Shown here one piece after another: positions 8,100-15,229 of a DNA stretch of 62,818 nt. This DNA comes from Bradyrhizobium sp. 132. Lineage in GTDB: Bacteria; Pseudomonadota; Alphaproteobacteria; Rhizobiales; Xanthobacteraceae. The stretch covers positions 1 through 62,818 of the forward strand of contig NZ_JADPKY010000142.1 in assembly GCF_023074185.1 (NCBI RefSeq), read 5' to 3'. Every line of letters starts with the position of its first letter. Positions within the stretch are counted from its first letter, which is position 1. The notes beneath the pieces are model-generated. The model ran no database searches, had not been told where the DNA came from, and saw only the letters and a list, made by a program, of their open reading frames with translations. A program made the position numbers and the translations under genes.

Positions 8100-8441
8100 C
8101 TAGTTTGAAGGCCCGCAGCTCAGCGCCGCGATCTTCCCGGAGGCATTAAAAGTGAGGATCGCGCTCACGATGCCGTCGCGCGAAACGTATGAGATGATCG
8201 TTGCGTCCGCGGTCGGCTGGAGGTTGTCCAGGCGGGATGCGGGGTAGTTCTTCATGCGATCGACCCAATACTCCCGCAAGCCTTACTCCCACAAGCCTTG
8301 CCGGCCCGAGATCGTTTTCATGCCGCCGCAGCCGCAATGGACCACCGCGTCGTCAGCATACATTGCCAGAATGGTTTCGATATCGCCGTCACGGTAGGCA
8401 TCGAGCCAGTCAACCGCAGCGGCCATCGGGTCAAAGGACAT
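8100..8441 (-). pseudogene. SnoaL-like (NTF2-fold) protein, interrupted by an in-frame stop
   Basis: From the ATG at 8441 the frame reads MSFDPMAAAVDWLDAYRDGD then IETILAMYADDAVVHCGCGG. This is the start of a polyketide-cyclase/SnoaL-like NTF2-fold protein. It hits TAA at 8285-8283, yet the same frame continues as LREYWVDRMKNYPAS and ends ILTFNASGKIAALSCGPSN with TAG at 8102-8100. That is a full-length tail for this fold. The stop lies in the first copy of a 15-bp imperfect tandem duplication (8268-8297). Removing one copy would restore an uninterrupted frame of about 108 codons. Sequencing error is possible but would have to create a whole duplication. Confidence 0.75.
8268..8297. repeat. 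15-bp imperfect tandem duplication carrying a stop codon
   Basis: On the minus strand GGCTTGTGGGAGTAA (8297-8283) is followed immediately by GGCTTGCGGGAGTAT (8282-8268). The copies differ at two positions, one of which turns a Tyr codon (TAT) into a stop (TAA). The unit length keeps the reading frame. Confidence 0.9.
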
Positions 8442-8645
8442 GATCCTACCTACGTGCCGTTTCTCGCCGTGGTTTAGGGGCGGGGTCGTGAATGTGAGGT
8501 GAAAGGCGCGCGTTCGGATTGCGCAAGAGGGCAAGAGCGCACCGGATAGCTGCAGGCGAGCTTCCCTCCGCGTGTTCACTTTTGGACTGTCCTAAATCGT
8601 TTCATAACCTACGCTGCGAATAGAGCAGGAAGACGGGAGCTTGTC

Positions 8646-8822
8646 ATGCTCATCAGCAAGGAATTCGGGGCGTATCTCGACGTGCAGAAAACGCACCAGC
8701 TTGACGCAAGCCAAACGACACGACAATTGCTGCGCCGTTCGCGGGAGCAGATCGAGATGTCAACGACACTGCTTCAGCAACGGGTTCCGAAGATCTGGCA
8801 CCCTGAGCCTCCAGAACAATAG
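8646..8822 (+). CDS. 58-residue hypothetical protein
   Basis: ATG at 8646, with GGGAGC 5 bases upstream; stop at 8820-8822. Hydrophilic, helix-prone product (MLISKEFGAYLDVQKTHQLD, then QTTRQLLRRSREQIEMSTTLLQQRV). No domain recognised. It sits 32 bases upstream of the second zinc-ribbon peptide, so the two may be co-transcribed. Confidence 0.5.
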   Translation: MLISKEFGAYLDVQKTHQLDASQTTRQLLRRSREQIEMSTTLLQQRVPKIWHPEPPEQ

Positions 8823-8854
8823 AAACCTCGTCCGCCGTTCCCGCGTTGCGCGGA

Positions 8855-9016
8855 ATGGCGAACCGAGACACCAGGCAGCGGCCTATTTGTGCTGCGTGCA
8901 ACATACCCATGACGTTCATTGACGCGGTTGCTTCACCGGACGGCGCGATTGCCATCTTTCGGTGCTCCGGGTGCAACAAGCTCTGCTGGGAGAAGCCCAG
9001 ACGAGACCAAAACTAA
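8855..9016 (+). CDS. 53-residue zinc-ribbon-like protein, paralogue-like to 7876
   Basis: ATG at 8855, stop 9014-9016. Two CxxC knuckles: CAAC at about 12-15 and CSGC at about 37-40, with a further Cys at 44. The knuckle spacing and the residues before the second pair (AIFRCSGC) parallel the protein at 7876. A hairpin follows the stop at once. The GTTGCGCGGA upstream is only a weak ribosome-binding site, so coupling to the preceding small gene is likely. Confidence 0.55.
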   Translation: MANRDTRQRPICAACNIPMTFIDAVASPDGAIAIFRCSGCNKLCWEKPRRDQN

Positions 9017-9017
9017 G

Positions 9018-9035
9018 GGCGCCTCGGTCGGCGCC
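9018..9035 (+). terminator. GC hairpin just after the zinc-ribbon gene
   Basis: GGCGCC at 9018-9023 and 9030-9035 flank the loop TCGGTC. It lies two bases after the stop codon. There is no run of T after the stem, so if it terminates transcription it is weak or acts on stability. Confidence 0.4.
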
Positions 9036-9381
9036 TCCAGGCTGCCAACGCTGCTTCCATAGCGGCTGAACCTCTGGCCTGCTTTGACCTGCCAGTGGAA
9101 AGAAACGGCCGCAGCGCGGCGGGCCGAGCTGAGGCCGTGGAGGTTGTCGGTCGTTCATCCGGACCGACACCCGAATAACCCTTTGTCCCTTAAAGCTGTT
9201 CCTAATCGGGTGGCGTGTTTTTCGCTTGTCGCGTAGCTGCCGGGGCCGTGCTCCGGCCGGTTTGCGTGCCCAATGCGGCATGGCGCGTCTCGACGAAACA
9301 CGCCTGAAACAGTGCTGAAACCAGATAGTCTCGAACTCCCCGCCCGCGGCGCCCGACCAACCAGGCGAAAAGGAGATCACC
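9036..9381. other. Gap without a supported gene
   Basis: No convincing start with ribosome-binding site and no recognisable product on either strand. A minus-strand open frame runs through it but overlaps the small plus-strand genes that have good ribosome-binding sites. No repeat related to the rest of the window was seen. Confidence 0.5.
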
Positions 9382-9486
9382 ATGATCCAGGTCGGTTCGA
9401 AGGAAGAAGTCGCGTTTCTGCTGGCGCTGTTCGGCACGCATACCCAACCGGTCAAGCGGCCGAAGTCGACATCGCAGCAGGCGTGA
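9382..9486 (+). CDS. 34-residue peptide with a strong ribosome-binding site
   Basis: ATG at 9382 is preceded by AAAAGGAGATCACC, nearly an ideal Shine-Dalgarno with ideal spacing. The product is MIQVGSKEEVAFLLALFGTH followed by a basic tail (QPVKRPKSTSQQA). A short amphipathic helix is likely. It ends 12 bases before the next small gene, suggesting a two-gene unit. Small size limits confidence. Confidence 0.45.
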   Translation: MIQVGSKEEVAFLLALFGTHTQPVKRPKSTSQQA

Positions 9487-9498
9487 GGCGCTGATCCC

Positions 9499-9747
9499 AT
9501 GCCAGGTTTGGCCGAATGCCAGAGCCTCTTGCGCCTTCTGATCGCAAGGGGCGACCCGAAAGCCATCCCGCTCGCCCAAGGCGCTATCGATTCATACCTG
9601 AACACGGCGCCGGTGTGCATGCGCGGGCGCGGCCTGCGCGTGCTCCAGCGCGATGCGCTTGACCAGCATGGTGCCGCGGTCGGCGTGCAGCGCTCGTTCG
9701 CCGAGACGGTGGATGCCTATATCGAGCGGAAGCTTGCGGAGGAGTGA
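9499..9747 (+). CDS. 82-residue hypothetical protein
   Basis: ATG at 9499, 12 bases after the 34-residue peptide gene. The product starts MPGLAECQSLLRLLIARGDP and ends FAETVDAYIERKLAEE, hydrophilic and mostly helical. No family recognised. An overlapping minus-strand frame exists, but placement behind the well-marked peptide gene favours this strand. Confidence 0.4.
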   Translation: MPGLAECQSLLRLLIARGDPKAIPLAQGAIDSYLNTAPVCMRGRGLRVLQRDALDQHGAAVGVQRSFAETVDAYIERKLAEE

Positions 9748-10089
9748 GGGTGGCGAGCGTCATTTCGCCCCTGTCGCTTTCGCCCGTGAAGAGACCGGGC
9801 ACGAACGCGGCAACTGATGCTGCCGCGTTCGCGTCTTCATCGAATTTCACGCTCGGCTTCCGCGCGGTTACTGGGTCGGCGGCAGCACCTGTCTGCTTGC
9901 TTGTTTTGCTTGAAACCGTCGTCGTGGGATGAGTGATTAGGCCGTTGTGGCGCGCGCGTCCGCGACGGAGGCGCGGAATCGGCGGGCAGGACGCTGGAGT
10001 TCCTGGAACCCATTGATTCCCCGCAGATTTTTTCGTGCCGCCGGAAACCCTTTGTCCGCTTCGGACCTATTACGGCAAAGGATGCTGCA
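9748..10089. other. Gap holding a perfect 11-bp hairpin
   Basis: No supported gene. The one clear structure is CGAACGCGGCA (9802-9812), an 8-base loop, and TGCCGCGTTCG (9821-9831). No T-run follows on either side, so it is not a standard intrinsic terminator. The last bases hold the ribosome-binding site (AAAGGATG) of the next gene. Confidence 0.55.
9802..9831. repeat. Perfect inverted repeat (hairpin)
   Basis: An 11-bp perfect stem around ACTGATGC. It could end the 9382-9747 transcript, stabilise RNA, or be a protein-binding palindrome. Confidence 0.6.
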
Positions 10090-10359
10090 ATGCCCCGATA
10101 TTATTTCGATCTGCGCGACGAGACCGGTGTAGCGCTCGACGAGGAAGGGCTGGAGCTGGCAAGCCCTCGCTCCGTTCACGCGGAGGCCGCCAGGTCGGTC
10201 GCGGATATGGCGCGCGACGCCATCCTCTCCGCGCCTCCCGCCGGCCGCAGGCAGACGATGGCGATCGACGTTCGCGATGCCGCAGGTCCCGTGATGCAGG
10301 TGAACTTCTCGTTCGCGATCGAGATCTTCAGGACAGCTTCAGAATCACGCGATCATTGA
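10090..10359 (+). CDS. DUF6894-type small protein
   Basis: An 89-residue protein beginning MPRYYFDLRDETGVALDEEG, the hallmark opening of a small protein family common in Rhizobiales (DUF6894 as I recall it). A middle helix, HAEAARSVADMARDAI, follows, then a beta-strand end (MAIDVRDAAGPVMQVNFSF). Function is unknown in the family. AAAGGATGCTGCA precedes the ATG. The last 7 bases overlap the 3-prime end of the convergent gene. Confidence 0.75.
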   Translation: MPRYYFDLRDETGVALDEEGLELASPRSVHAEAARSVADMARDAILSAPPAGRRQTMAIDVRDAAGPVMQVNFSFAIEIFRTASESRDH

Positions 10360-10556
10360 CGCGTCAGCAATGTCGCCGACTGCTCGGGCTCGAGCACGGC
10401 GATCTTGCGGCCGAGCTGCCAGACCTCGACCTTGCCGTGCCGCGTGAATTGCTGCGCGAAGATGAGCGCGGTCGCATCCGACGTGGCCTCGAAAGCTTCG
10501 GCGGAGCGGAAGACACCGTTTTCGCCGACCAGGTAGGCGCGATATTGCTGTGTCAT
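10353..10556 (-). CDS. 67-residue hypothetical protein
   Basis: The product starts MTQQYRAYLVGENGVFRSAE and continues EATSDATALIFAQQFTRHGKVEVWQLGRKIAVLEP. It has the alternating strand-helix-strand look of a compact alpha-beta domain. Protein-like codon use and tight overlap (4 bases) with the upstream minus-strand gene support it. Function unknown. Confidence 0.7.
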   Translation of the reverse strand: MTQQYRAYLVGENGVFRSAEAFEATSDATALIFAQQFTRHGKVEVWQLGRKIAVLEPEQSATLLTRQ

Positions 10557-10753
10557 GTCGGAGCCCTCAGACCCGGGGAATGCAGCCAGGCGTCGATGCG
10601 AATGGCCGTCTCGTCCTGCCGCGCGCGGCGCAGCAGCATCTCGCGGCGGCGCCCCGGCGCGAGCGTGCGCGCCTCCTCGCGAAGGCGTGTCGCTTCGTCT
10701 GCGAGTCGCTCATGGAGGGGTTTGATCTGCTTGAAGCGTCGACGCGTCAGCAT
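10553..10753 (-). CDS. 66-residue basic helical protein
   Basis: Highly charged: MLTRRRFKQIKPLHERLADE, EATRLREEARTLAPGRRREML, then RRARQDETAIRIDAWLHSPG. This is probably one or two long helices. It overlaps the following gene by 4 bases (ATGA-type coupling), so the pair is co-translated. No function known. Confidence 0.65.
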   Translation of the reverse strand: MLTRRRFKQIKPLHERLADEATRLREEARTLAPGRRREMLLRRARQDETAIRIDAWLHSPGLRAPT

Positions 10754-11547
10754 GGCGCATGTCCATCGTGCGAGCAGGGGGAGCGCAACCCCGGCGTTGT
10801 CGTTGCCGATCGATGCCGAGTGAGGCGCGGTGATATCTCAAGCCTAGGCCGCCGGTTTCGCACCGTCTTTGTCATTTGCTATTTTGTTTAGAAGAATCTT
10901 TCGGGGGTGCGCGCGGCTAGTCTGAGCGGCTTGAGTGGCTTACTCATTTTGCGGTGCAGGATGCGAGCTGCGGTGGACCGCATCGGCTCGGGCAGCAGCG
11001 CCGCGGCGACCGATGAGTGCGCATCGATTTCACCTCCGCGCTACCGTCGTCCCACCTCCTTCAGCGCCCGATGCGGACCACCTCATTGCCGTCGCGAACG
11101 CATGCACGCCGGCGAGGTGCAGCGCCAGCAGGCGGCGGGCCGGGGCGCCGGAGAGGTCGTCGAGGTCGATCGAGAACATGGATGCCGGCCTGTGGTCGCG
11201 CGCCGCCGGGACGAAGGAGCTCGTCGCAGATAGTAGAGGAGTGTTCTCAACGGGAGCGCCTGCGTACAACGCGTTCATTGACGGGGGCATGACTGGCGCC
11301 ACGACCAGCAGTAGCTCCGCGTCGTCGATGTCCGGATCGCCGCTGACCGAGCACGCACAGCTTGATCAAGAGGCTGTTTCCGCCGGTTCCTTCGTCGATC
11401 GCCTCGGAAACTGGACCGACACGCCGGCCGGCACTATGCCTGCCCGATACTCGCCAGAACCACTGCTCCCTTCCGCCGCGGGAGTAGTCGCTCCCGAAGA
11501 GGTCCGCCGTCTCAGTCGTGTCAATGAGTCGAATGCGGGCAGCGTTT
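10754..11547. other. About 0.8 kb without a recognisable gene
   Basis: Open frames exist on both strands (the longest is 229 codons on plus, 10935-11624), but none has a convincing ribosome-binding site or a known fold, and the plus frame runs antisense into the monooxygenase pseudogene. A minus-strand frame (about 11350-11030) contains LLALHLAGVHAFATAMRW and looks somewhat protein-like, so decayed coding sequence is possible. Confidence 0.5.
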
Positions 11548-13101
11548 TCACGTCGGGAAGTGCACCAGTCCCGTATCTGCCTTCCACGCCGCAGCCGGTC
11601 CGAACCACCTCGTCAGCGCGTTAGCGAGTTCGTGTTGGCGCTGATCTCCCACCCAGGCCACGTGCCCGTCGGGCCGCACCAGCACGGCGCCTGGTGCTGC
11701 GACTTGTCCGATCGCCGGAAGCTGCCACGGGCCGTCGCAATCGGCGTAAATGCGATCGATGCGATCTGCCCAGGGCGCGATGTCGAGGCCGCCTGTCTTG
11801 CTGAAATTGAGCAGCAAGCCCCGCGCGCCATGTAGCAGCGTGAACAATCGCAGCGGTCGTCCGTCGATCGTGAGATCGAGATCGGGCATGCGGCGCCCGA
11901 GCAGTGGATGTCCTTTGCCCAGATCATAGTGCACGTCGAGCCCGCTCATCATCGCGCCAAAACGCTGGCGCGGCTCGTCCATCGCGAGCAGCTCCGCCAC
12001 GATGTCGCGCGCGGCCTTGAGGCCGTCCTCGCCACGGCGGAGCAGGGCGATTTGCGCCATGGTGTTGCGTCGCACGCGCGCGGCGACGGGATGGCGCTCG
12101 GCACTGTAAGTGTCGAGCAGGCTTTCGGGGGATATGCCTTTGACCACCTGCGCGAGCTTCCAGCCGAGATTGACCGCGTCCTGCGCGCCGATGTTGAGGC
12201 CACGTCCGCCGACGGAATGATGGATATGCGCGGCATCGCCGGCGAGCAGCACGCGTCCCTTGCGATAGAACACGGCCTGCCGTGCTGCATCGGTGAAGCG
12301 GGATCCAGGACGGGCTGTGCAGTCCCAAGTCGGTGCCGTACACGGCGACGAGGGCCTCGCTGAGATCGCGCAAGCCGGGTTCTCCGGTGCGGTCGAGCGT
12401 CGCTTCGGTCAAGACCACCAGCACGCGTCCGCTCGTGGTCTTGCTGAGGCCGTGAAAGCCGAGCGCATCGTGGCGCAGGCCCCAGGCCGGCTCGCAAGCC
12501 GGTTTTTGGCGCATTTCGACCTCGGCCATGAGGTTGCTCAGCGTCGGATCGGAGCCGGCGAACTCGATGCCGGCGGCCTTGCGCACCAGGCTGCGGCCGC
12601 CGTCGCAGCCGACCAGATAGTTTGTGCGCAAGGTCTCGCCGTCGGAGAGCGTCAGGTCGATGCCGGTCTCGTCCTCCGCGAAGCCCGTCACCTCCAGGTT
12701 TCGATAGATCGGCACAGCGAGCTCTTCGACCCAGCCGGCCAGGATGCGCTCGATATGGCTCTGCCGCAGTGCGAGCCCGTAAGCGTGCCGGGCGGGGAGG
12801 TCGCTGATGTCGAGCGTGGTCCAGGCGAAGCCGGCGAGCTGGGTGATCTGTCCTTCGCGCAGGAAACGATCCGCGACGCCGCGCTGGTCGAGGATCTCGA
12901 TGCTGCGCGCGTGCCTGATAGCTCCTGGTCGGCGCGCCGTTCGACCACGGCGACGTCGACATTCGCGAGCGCGAGCTCCGCGGCCAGCATCAAGCCGGTC
13001 GGGCCACCGCCGACGATCACCACGGCGTGGTCGGTCGCGTCGCCGGCGCGGGCCGGTGTGGTGTGGCCGCGCGGCCGGGACGTCGGATGCAATACGGACA
13101 T
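11548..13101 (-). pseudogene. FAD-dependent aromatic monooxygenase, two frameshifts
   Basis: The gene starts with ATG at 13101 (GAGGGGGTCACCAC in front) and reads HAVVIVGGGPTGLMLAAELA, the FAD-binding GxGxxG of class A flavoprotein monooxygenases. Near 12915 the frame shifts and continues as ARSIEILDQRGVADRFL through GCDGGRSLVRKAAGIEF. Near 12300 it shifts again to FYRKGRVLLAGDAAHIHHSV, the DG/GD motif, and a thioredoxin-like C-terminal domain ending KADTGLVHFPT at 11548. At the first shift the usual SRAGGLH segment appears partly deleted. Two separate lesions argue for a dead gene rather than a single read error. Intact relatives hydroxylate phenols, polyketides or rifamycins. Confidence 0.8.
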
Positions 13102-13231
13102 GTGGTGACCCCCTCGAGTTTGGATATTGTTCGGGTCGAGGGTTCTACGGCAGGGCCGGGGGCTTGAAGCAAGCCCGTTGCACACCACATATCTGAGTGG
13201 GAGAGGAAATCCCCCTTCCGCGTCCGCCACG

Positions 13232-13274
13232 TTGACACATCGGGCAAAACACCGGCAGAATGGCATCATCGAGA
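13232..13274 (+). repeat. 43-bp dispersed repeat, copy B
   Basis: Starts TTGACACATCGGGCAAAACA and ends CATCATCGAGA, matching copies at 6934 and 13547. A GCCGC/GCGGC hairpin follows at about 13277-13294 without a T-run. It lies between two minus-strand genes. Confidence 0.75.
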
Positions 13275-13297
13275 TGCGTGCCGCCCGCGGAAGCGGC

Positions 13298-13498
13298 CTA
13301 GTCATCCTTCGACAAATCGCCGGGCTTGGTGGGAAGGTCGATGGTGCCGCCGTCGCCGTGCACGAGATCGCGGCCCTTGTCCTCCGTCTCGCCGGCGTCT
13401 TCAACGATGGCCTCTCGCGTGTTGCGCTCCTTGTCGATGCGCGGCTTTTGTCTTGGAAGATTTCGCGACGTCTGCTGGGACGTAGTGTTGCGTGTCAT
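13298..13498 (-). CDS. 66-residue charged, probably disordered protein
   Basis: Start at ATG 13498, with CAGGAGGACCGACAG ideal for ribosome binding; the longer frame from 13567 runs into repeat C and is rejected. The product (MTRNTTSQQTSRNLPRQKPR, then REAIVEDAGETEDKGRD, ending TKPGDLSKDD) is rich in charged residues and lacks a hydrophobic core. Function unknown. Confidence 0.6.
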   Translation of the reverse strand: MTRNTTSQQTSRNLPRQKPRIDKERNTREAIVEDAGETEDKGRDLVHGDGGTIDLPTKPGDLSKDD

Positions 13499-13546
13499 CT
13501 GTCGGTCCTCCTGATCGCCTAACGCAGCCTTGGCGAATTCGTTCGT

Positions 13547-13589
13547 TTGACACGTCGGGCAACACACCGGCAGAATGATATCATCGAGA
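13547..13589 (+). repeat. 43-bp dispersed repeat, copy C, followed by a terminator
   Basis: Starts TTGACACGTCGGGCAACACA and ends ATCATCGAGA. A strong hairpin with a T-run begins only 11 bases after it. The pair of promoter-like element and terminator brackets a possible transcript of roughly 50 bases. Confidence 0.75.
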
Positions 13590-13600
13590 CGAGTTGGTTC

Positions 13601-13634
13601 ACCCGCGCGGAAAACATCCGCCGCGGGTTTTTTT
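13601..13634 (+). terminator. Intrinsic terminator
   Basis: Stem ACCCGCG (13601-13607) with CGCGGGT (13622-13628), extended inside by CGGA/TCCG, and then seven T residues. It reads on the plus strand with no plus-strand gene before it, only repeat copy C. Confidence 0.8.
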
Positions 13635-13649
13635 GTCTTGATTTCGAGA

Positions 13650-13889
13650 TCGGACGGCGGTGGCGCATTGCGGCCACTCGTCGAACCTCGAGCGCCGATC
13701 GGCGCGCCGTTGGTGCTCGACGGCCCCTATGCGGAGACCAAGGAGCAGTTGCTCGGCTTCTACATCGTCGATTGCAAGAACCTCGACGAGGCTCTCGATG
13801 TTGCGCGCGACCTCGGATAGGCCAATCCCGGCGGCGCCTATGAGGTGCGTCCGGTCGGCGTGTTCAGGCCCGGAGGGAATCTGACGTGA
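13650..13889 (+). pseudogene. YCII-domain protein, N-terminally truncated and stopped
   Basis: The frame reads APLVLDGPYAETKEQLLGFY, then IVDCKNLDEALDVARDLG, TAG at 13818-13820, and resumes in the same frame ANPGGAYEVRPVGVFRPGGN to the TGA at 13887. This is the C-terminal two-thirds of the YCII-related protein commonly encoded just before an ECF sigma gene. The first third is missing, replaced by unrelated sequence after the terminator at 13601-13634. Both lesions make it non-functional. Confidence 0.75.
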
Positions 13890-14206
13890 GCGAGGCCGAT
13901 ACCGCCTGGATCGAGACCGCGCTGACCTCGGCGCGCCCCCAGGCGGTCGGCGCGCTGCTGCGCTATTTCCGCGATCTCGACACCGCCGAGGAGGCCTTCC
14001 AGAACGCCTGCCTGCGCGCGCTCAAGACCATCCGCGGCGTCGTGCCGCCGTCGTCCGAACCATTGCTGGCCGTGCACGCGCGAACGTGCCGGTCGCGGAG
14101 TTGGGCATTTGCTCGCGCCGCTGCGGTCTCCGGAGCCAATCTGGTTGTGTCCTTCTACTTCGCTAACCGCGGCTTCGAAAATGTCGCAAGGATCATCAAG
14201 CGGTGA
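13886..14206 (+). pseudogene. ECF sigma factor, truncated after about 48 residues
   Basis: GTG at 13886 overlaps the stop of the YCII frame (GTGA). Residues 1-48 (TAWIETALTSARPQAVGALL, then RYFRDLDTAEEAFQNACLRALKT) match the region-2 start of the SigF/SigJ-like ECF group that is paired with YCII proteins. From about 14031 the sequence no longer resembles a sigma factor, so promoter -35 recognition and the C-terminal domain are lost. Confidence 0.7.
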
Positions 14207-14208
14207 AA

Positions 14209-14502
14209 ATGCCAGATGATGAAATCAGGGCAATCGTTGCCGAGACGCTGGCCGAGCAACACAGGCTTCAGCAGGCGAATATCGATGCGATCGTATTGAG
14301 GACGGTGGCATCGGTGCTGGCCTCTTTTGGAATCGAGGATGACGACCGAAAGGAGCTGAGGGCTGATTTTCAGCACCTACGCCGATGGCGAACGAGCGTG
14401 GAGCAGGCGCAGAGCTACACCTTCAAGGCCGTCATTACAGTGATCGCCACCGGCCTGGTGGGTGCGGTTTGGCTAGGCGTCAAGGTCGTGCTCGGCAAGT
14501 GA
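14209..14502 (+). CDS. Phage-associated-type small protein with C-terminal membrane helix
   Basis: A 97-residue protein starting MPDDEIRAIVAETLAEQHRL, with RKELRADFQHLRRWRTSVEQAQ in the middle and a C-terminal helix (AVITVIATGLVGAVWLGVKVV). I recall such proteins beside tail or head genes of Rhizobiales prophages (DUF6127-like). The start could instead be GTG at 14203. With the acetyltransferase remnant next to it, it is probably a prophage scrap; no integrase or structural gene accompanies it. Confidence 0.6.
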   Translation: MPDDEIRAIVAETLAEQHRLQQANIDAIVLRTVASVLASFGIEDDDRKELRADFQHLRRWRTSVEQAQSYTFKAVITVIATGLVGAVWLGVKVVLGK

Positions 14503-14553
14503 GCCTCAACCGCGACGACATTGCTGCACTTCCACTCACGTCATTCCTCGCCA

Positions 14554-14994
14554 ATGGACCGTCTCATGTACAGAATTCGCATTGTCGATGCATCCGATGA
14601 CGACATCGCCGAGACATTGGCCGATCTGCATCAGTTGACGTTCTTCGATGCGGCTGCCTTGCCACAATTCGAGTTAGGGGCGTGGTGGCTTGCCTATCAC
14701 GGCGATGAGGCGGTAGCCTTCGCTGGTGTCGTGCCCTCAACGCACATTCGAAATGGCGGCTATTTCTCCAGGGTCGGTGTGTTGCAGCGGCATCGGGGAC
14801 GTGATCTTCAGTGCAGGCTGATGCGGGTGATCGAGGCGAGGGGACGGCGTATTGGATGGGACAGCATCGTCTCGGATACGACGGACAATCCGGTGTCTGC
14901 CAATAATTTCATCCGGGCGGGCTATCGGCTCTTTTAGCCCCAAGTGCCCTGGGCTTGGTCGCATACGCTTTACTGGCGAAAGCGGCTTCGCTGA
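14554..14994 (+). pseudogene. GNAT acetyltransferase with amber stop near the C-terminus
   Basis: A GNAT-fold protein starting MDRLMYRIRIVDASDDDIAE, with acetyl-CoA-binding loop GVLQRHRGRDLQCRLMRVIE and SDTTDNPVSANNFIRAGYRLF. TAG follows at 14935-14937, but the same frame continues PQVPWAWSHTLYWRKRLR to TGA at 14992, which is how such proteins normally end. Loss of about 18 residues may or may not inactivate it. Related GNATs occur in phage genomes next to proteins like the one upstream. Confidence 0.65.
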
Positions 14995-15084
14995 GCGAAT
15001 GGAGCCAGGTTTCCCGCGGTGCGAGCGTGATTCGCGCAACGTAAGATGGTTCGCGCGAGATGAAGCGCAGCACGAAACGTCCAA

Positions 15085-15118
15085 GGGCCCGGCAGCTTGA
15101 CAGCTGCCGGGCCCTTTT
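15085..15118 (+). terminator. Strong intrinsic terminator
   Basis: A perfect 12-bp stem, GGGCCCGGCAGC / GCTGCCGGGCCC (15085-15096 and 15103-15114), loop TTGACA, then TTTT. It separates the phage-derived scrap from the catabolic cluster. Confidence 0.9.
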
Positions 15119-15229
15119 GCGTATTCGAGCGATGCGGGTGAAGCACTTGCGAAGTCAGCGGTGGCGCGCTTTAAGTTTGCTCTCGCAGGAAATTCGGCGA
15201 CCACAAGCCGATGTAAGGGAGCTCTATCG

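Noticed and set aside
9202..9579. 125-codon minus-strand frame opposite the small peptide genes
   Set aside because: It overlaps plus-strand genes with a much better ribosome-binding site and has no recognised fold; left open at low confidence.
11360..11368. TTGATCAA as an FNR box
   Set aside because: The two half-sites are adjacent without the N4-6 spacer, and it is not in a promoter.
10935..11624. 229-codon plus-strand frame as a gene
   Set aside because: Ser/Pro/Ala-rich product without a known fold, no ribosome-binding site, and it runs antisense into the monooxygenase pseudogene.
14203..15118. An intact prophage or integrative element
   Set aside because: Only a phage-type small protein and a GNAT remnant are present; no integrase, portal, capsid or attachment repeats were seen.
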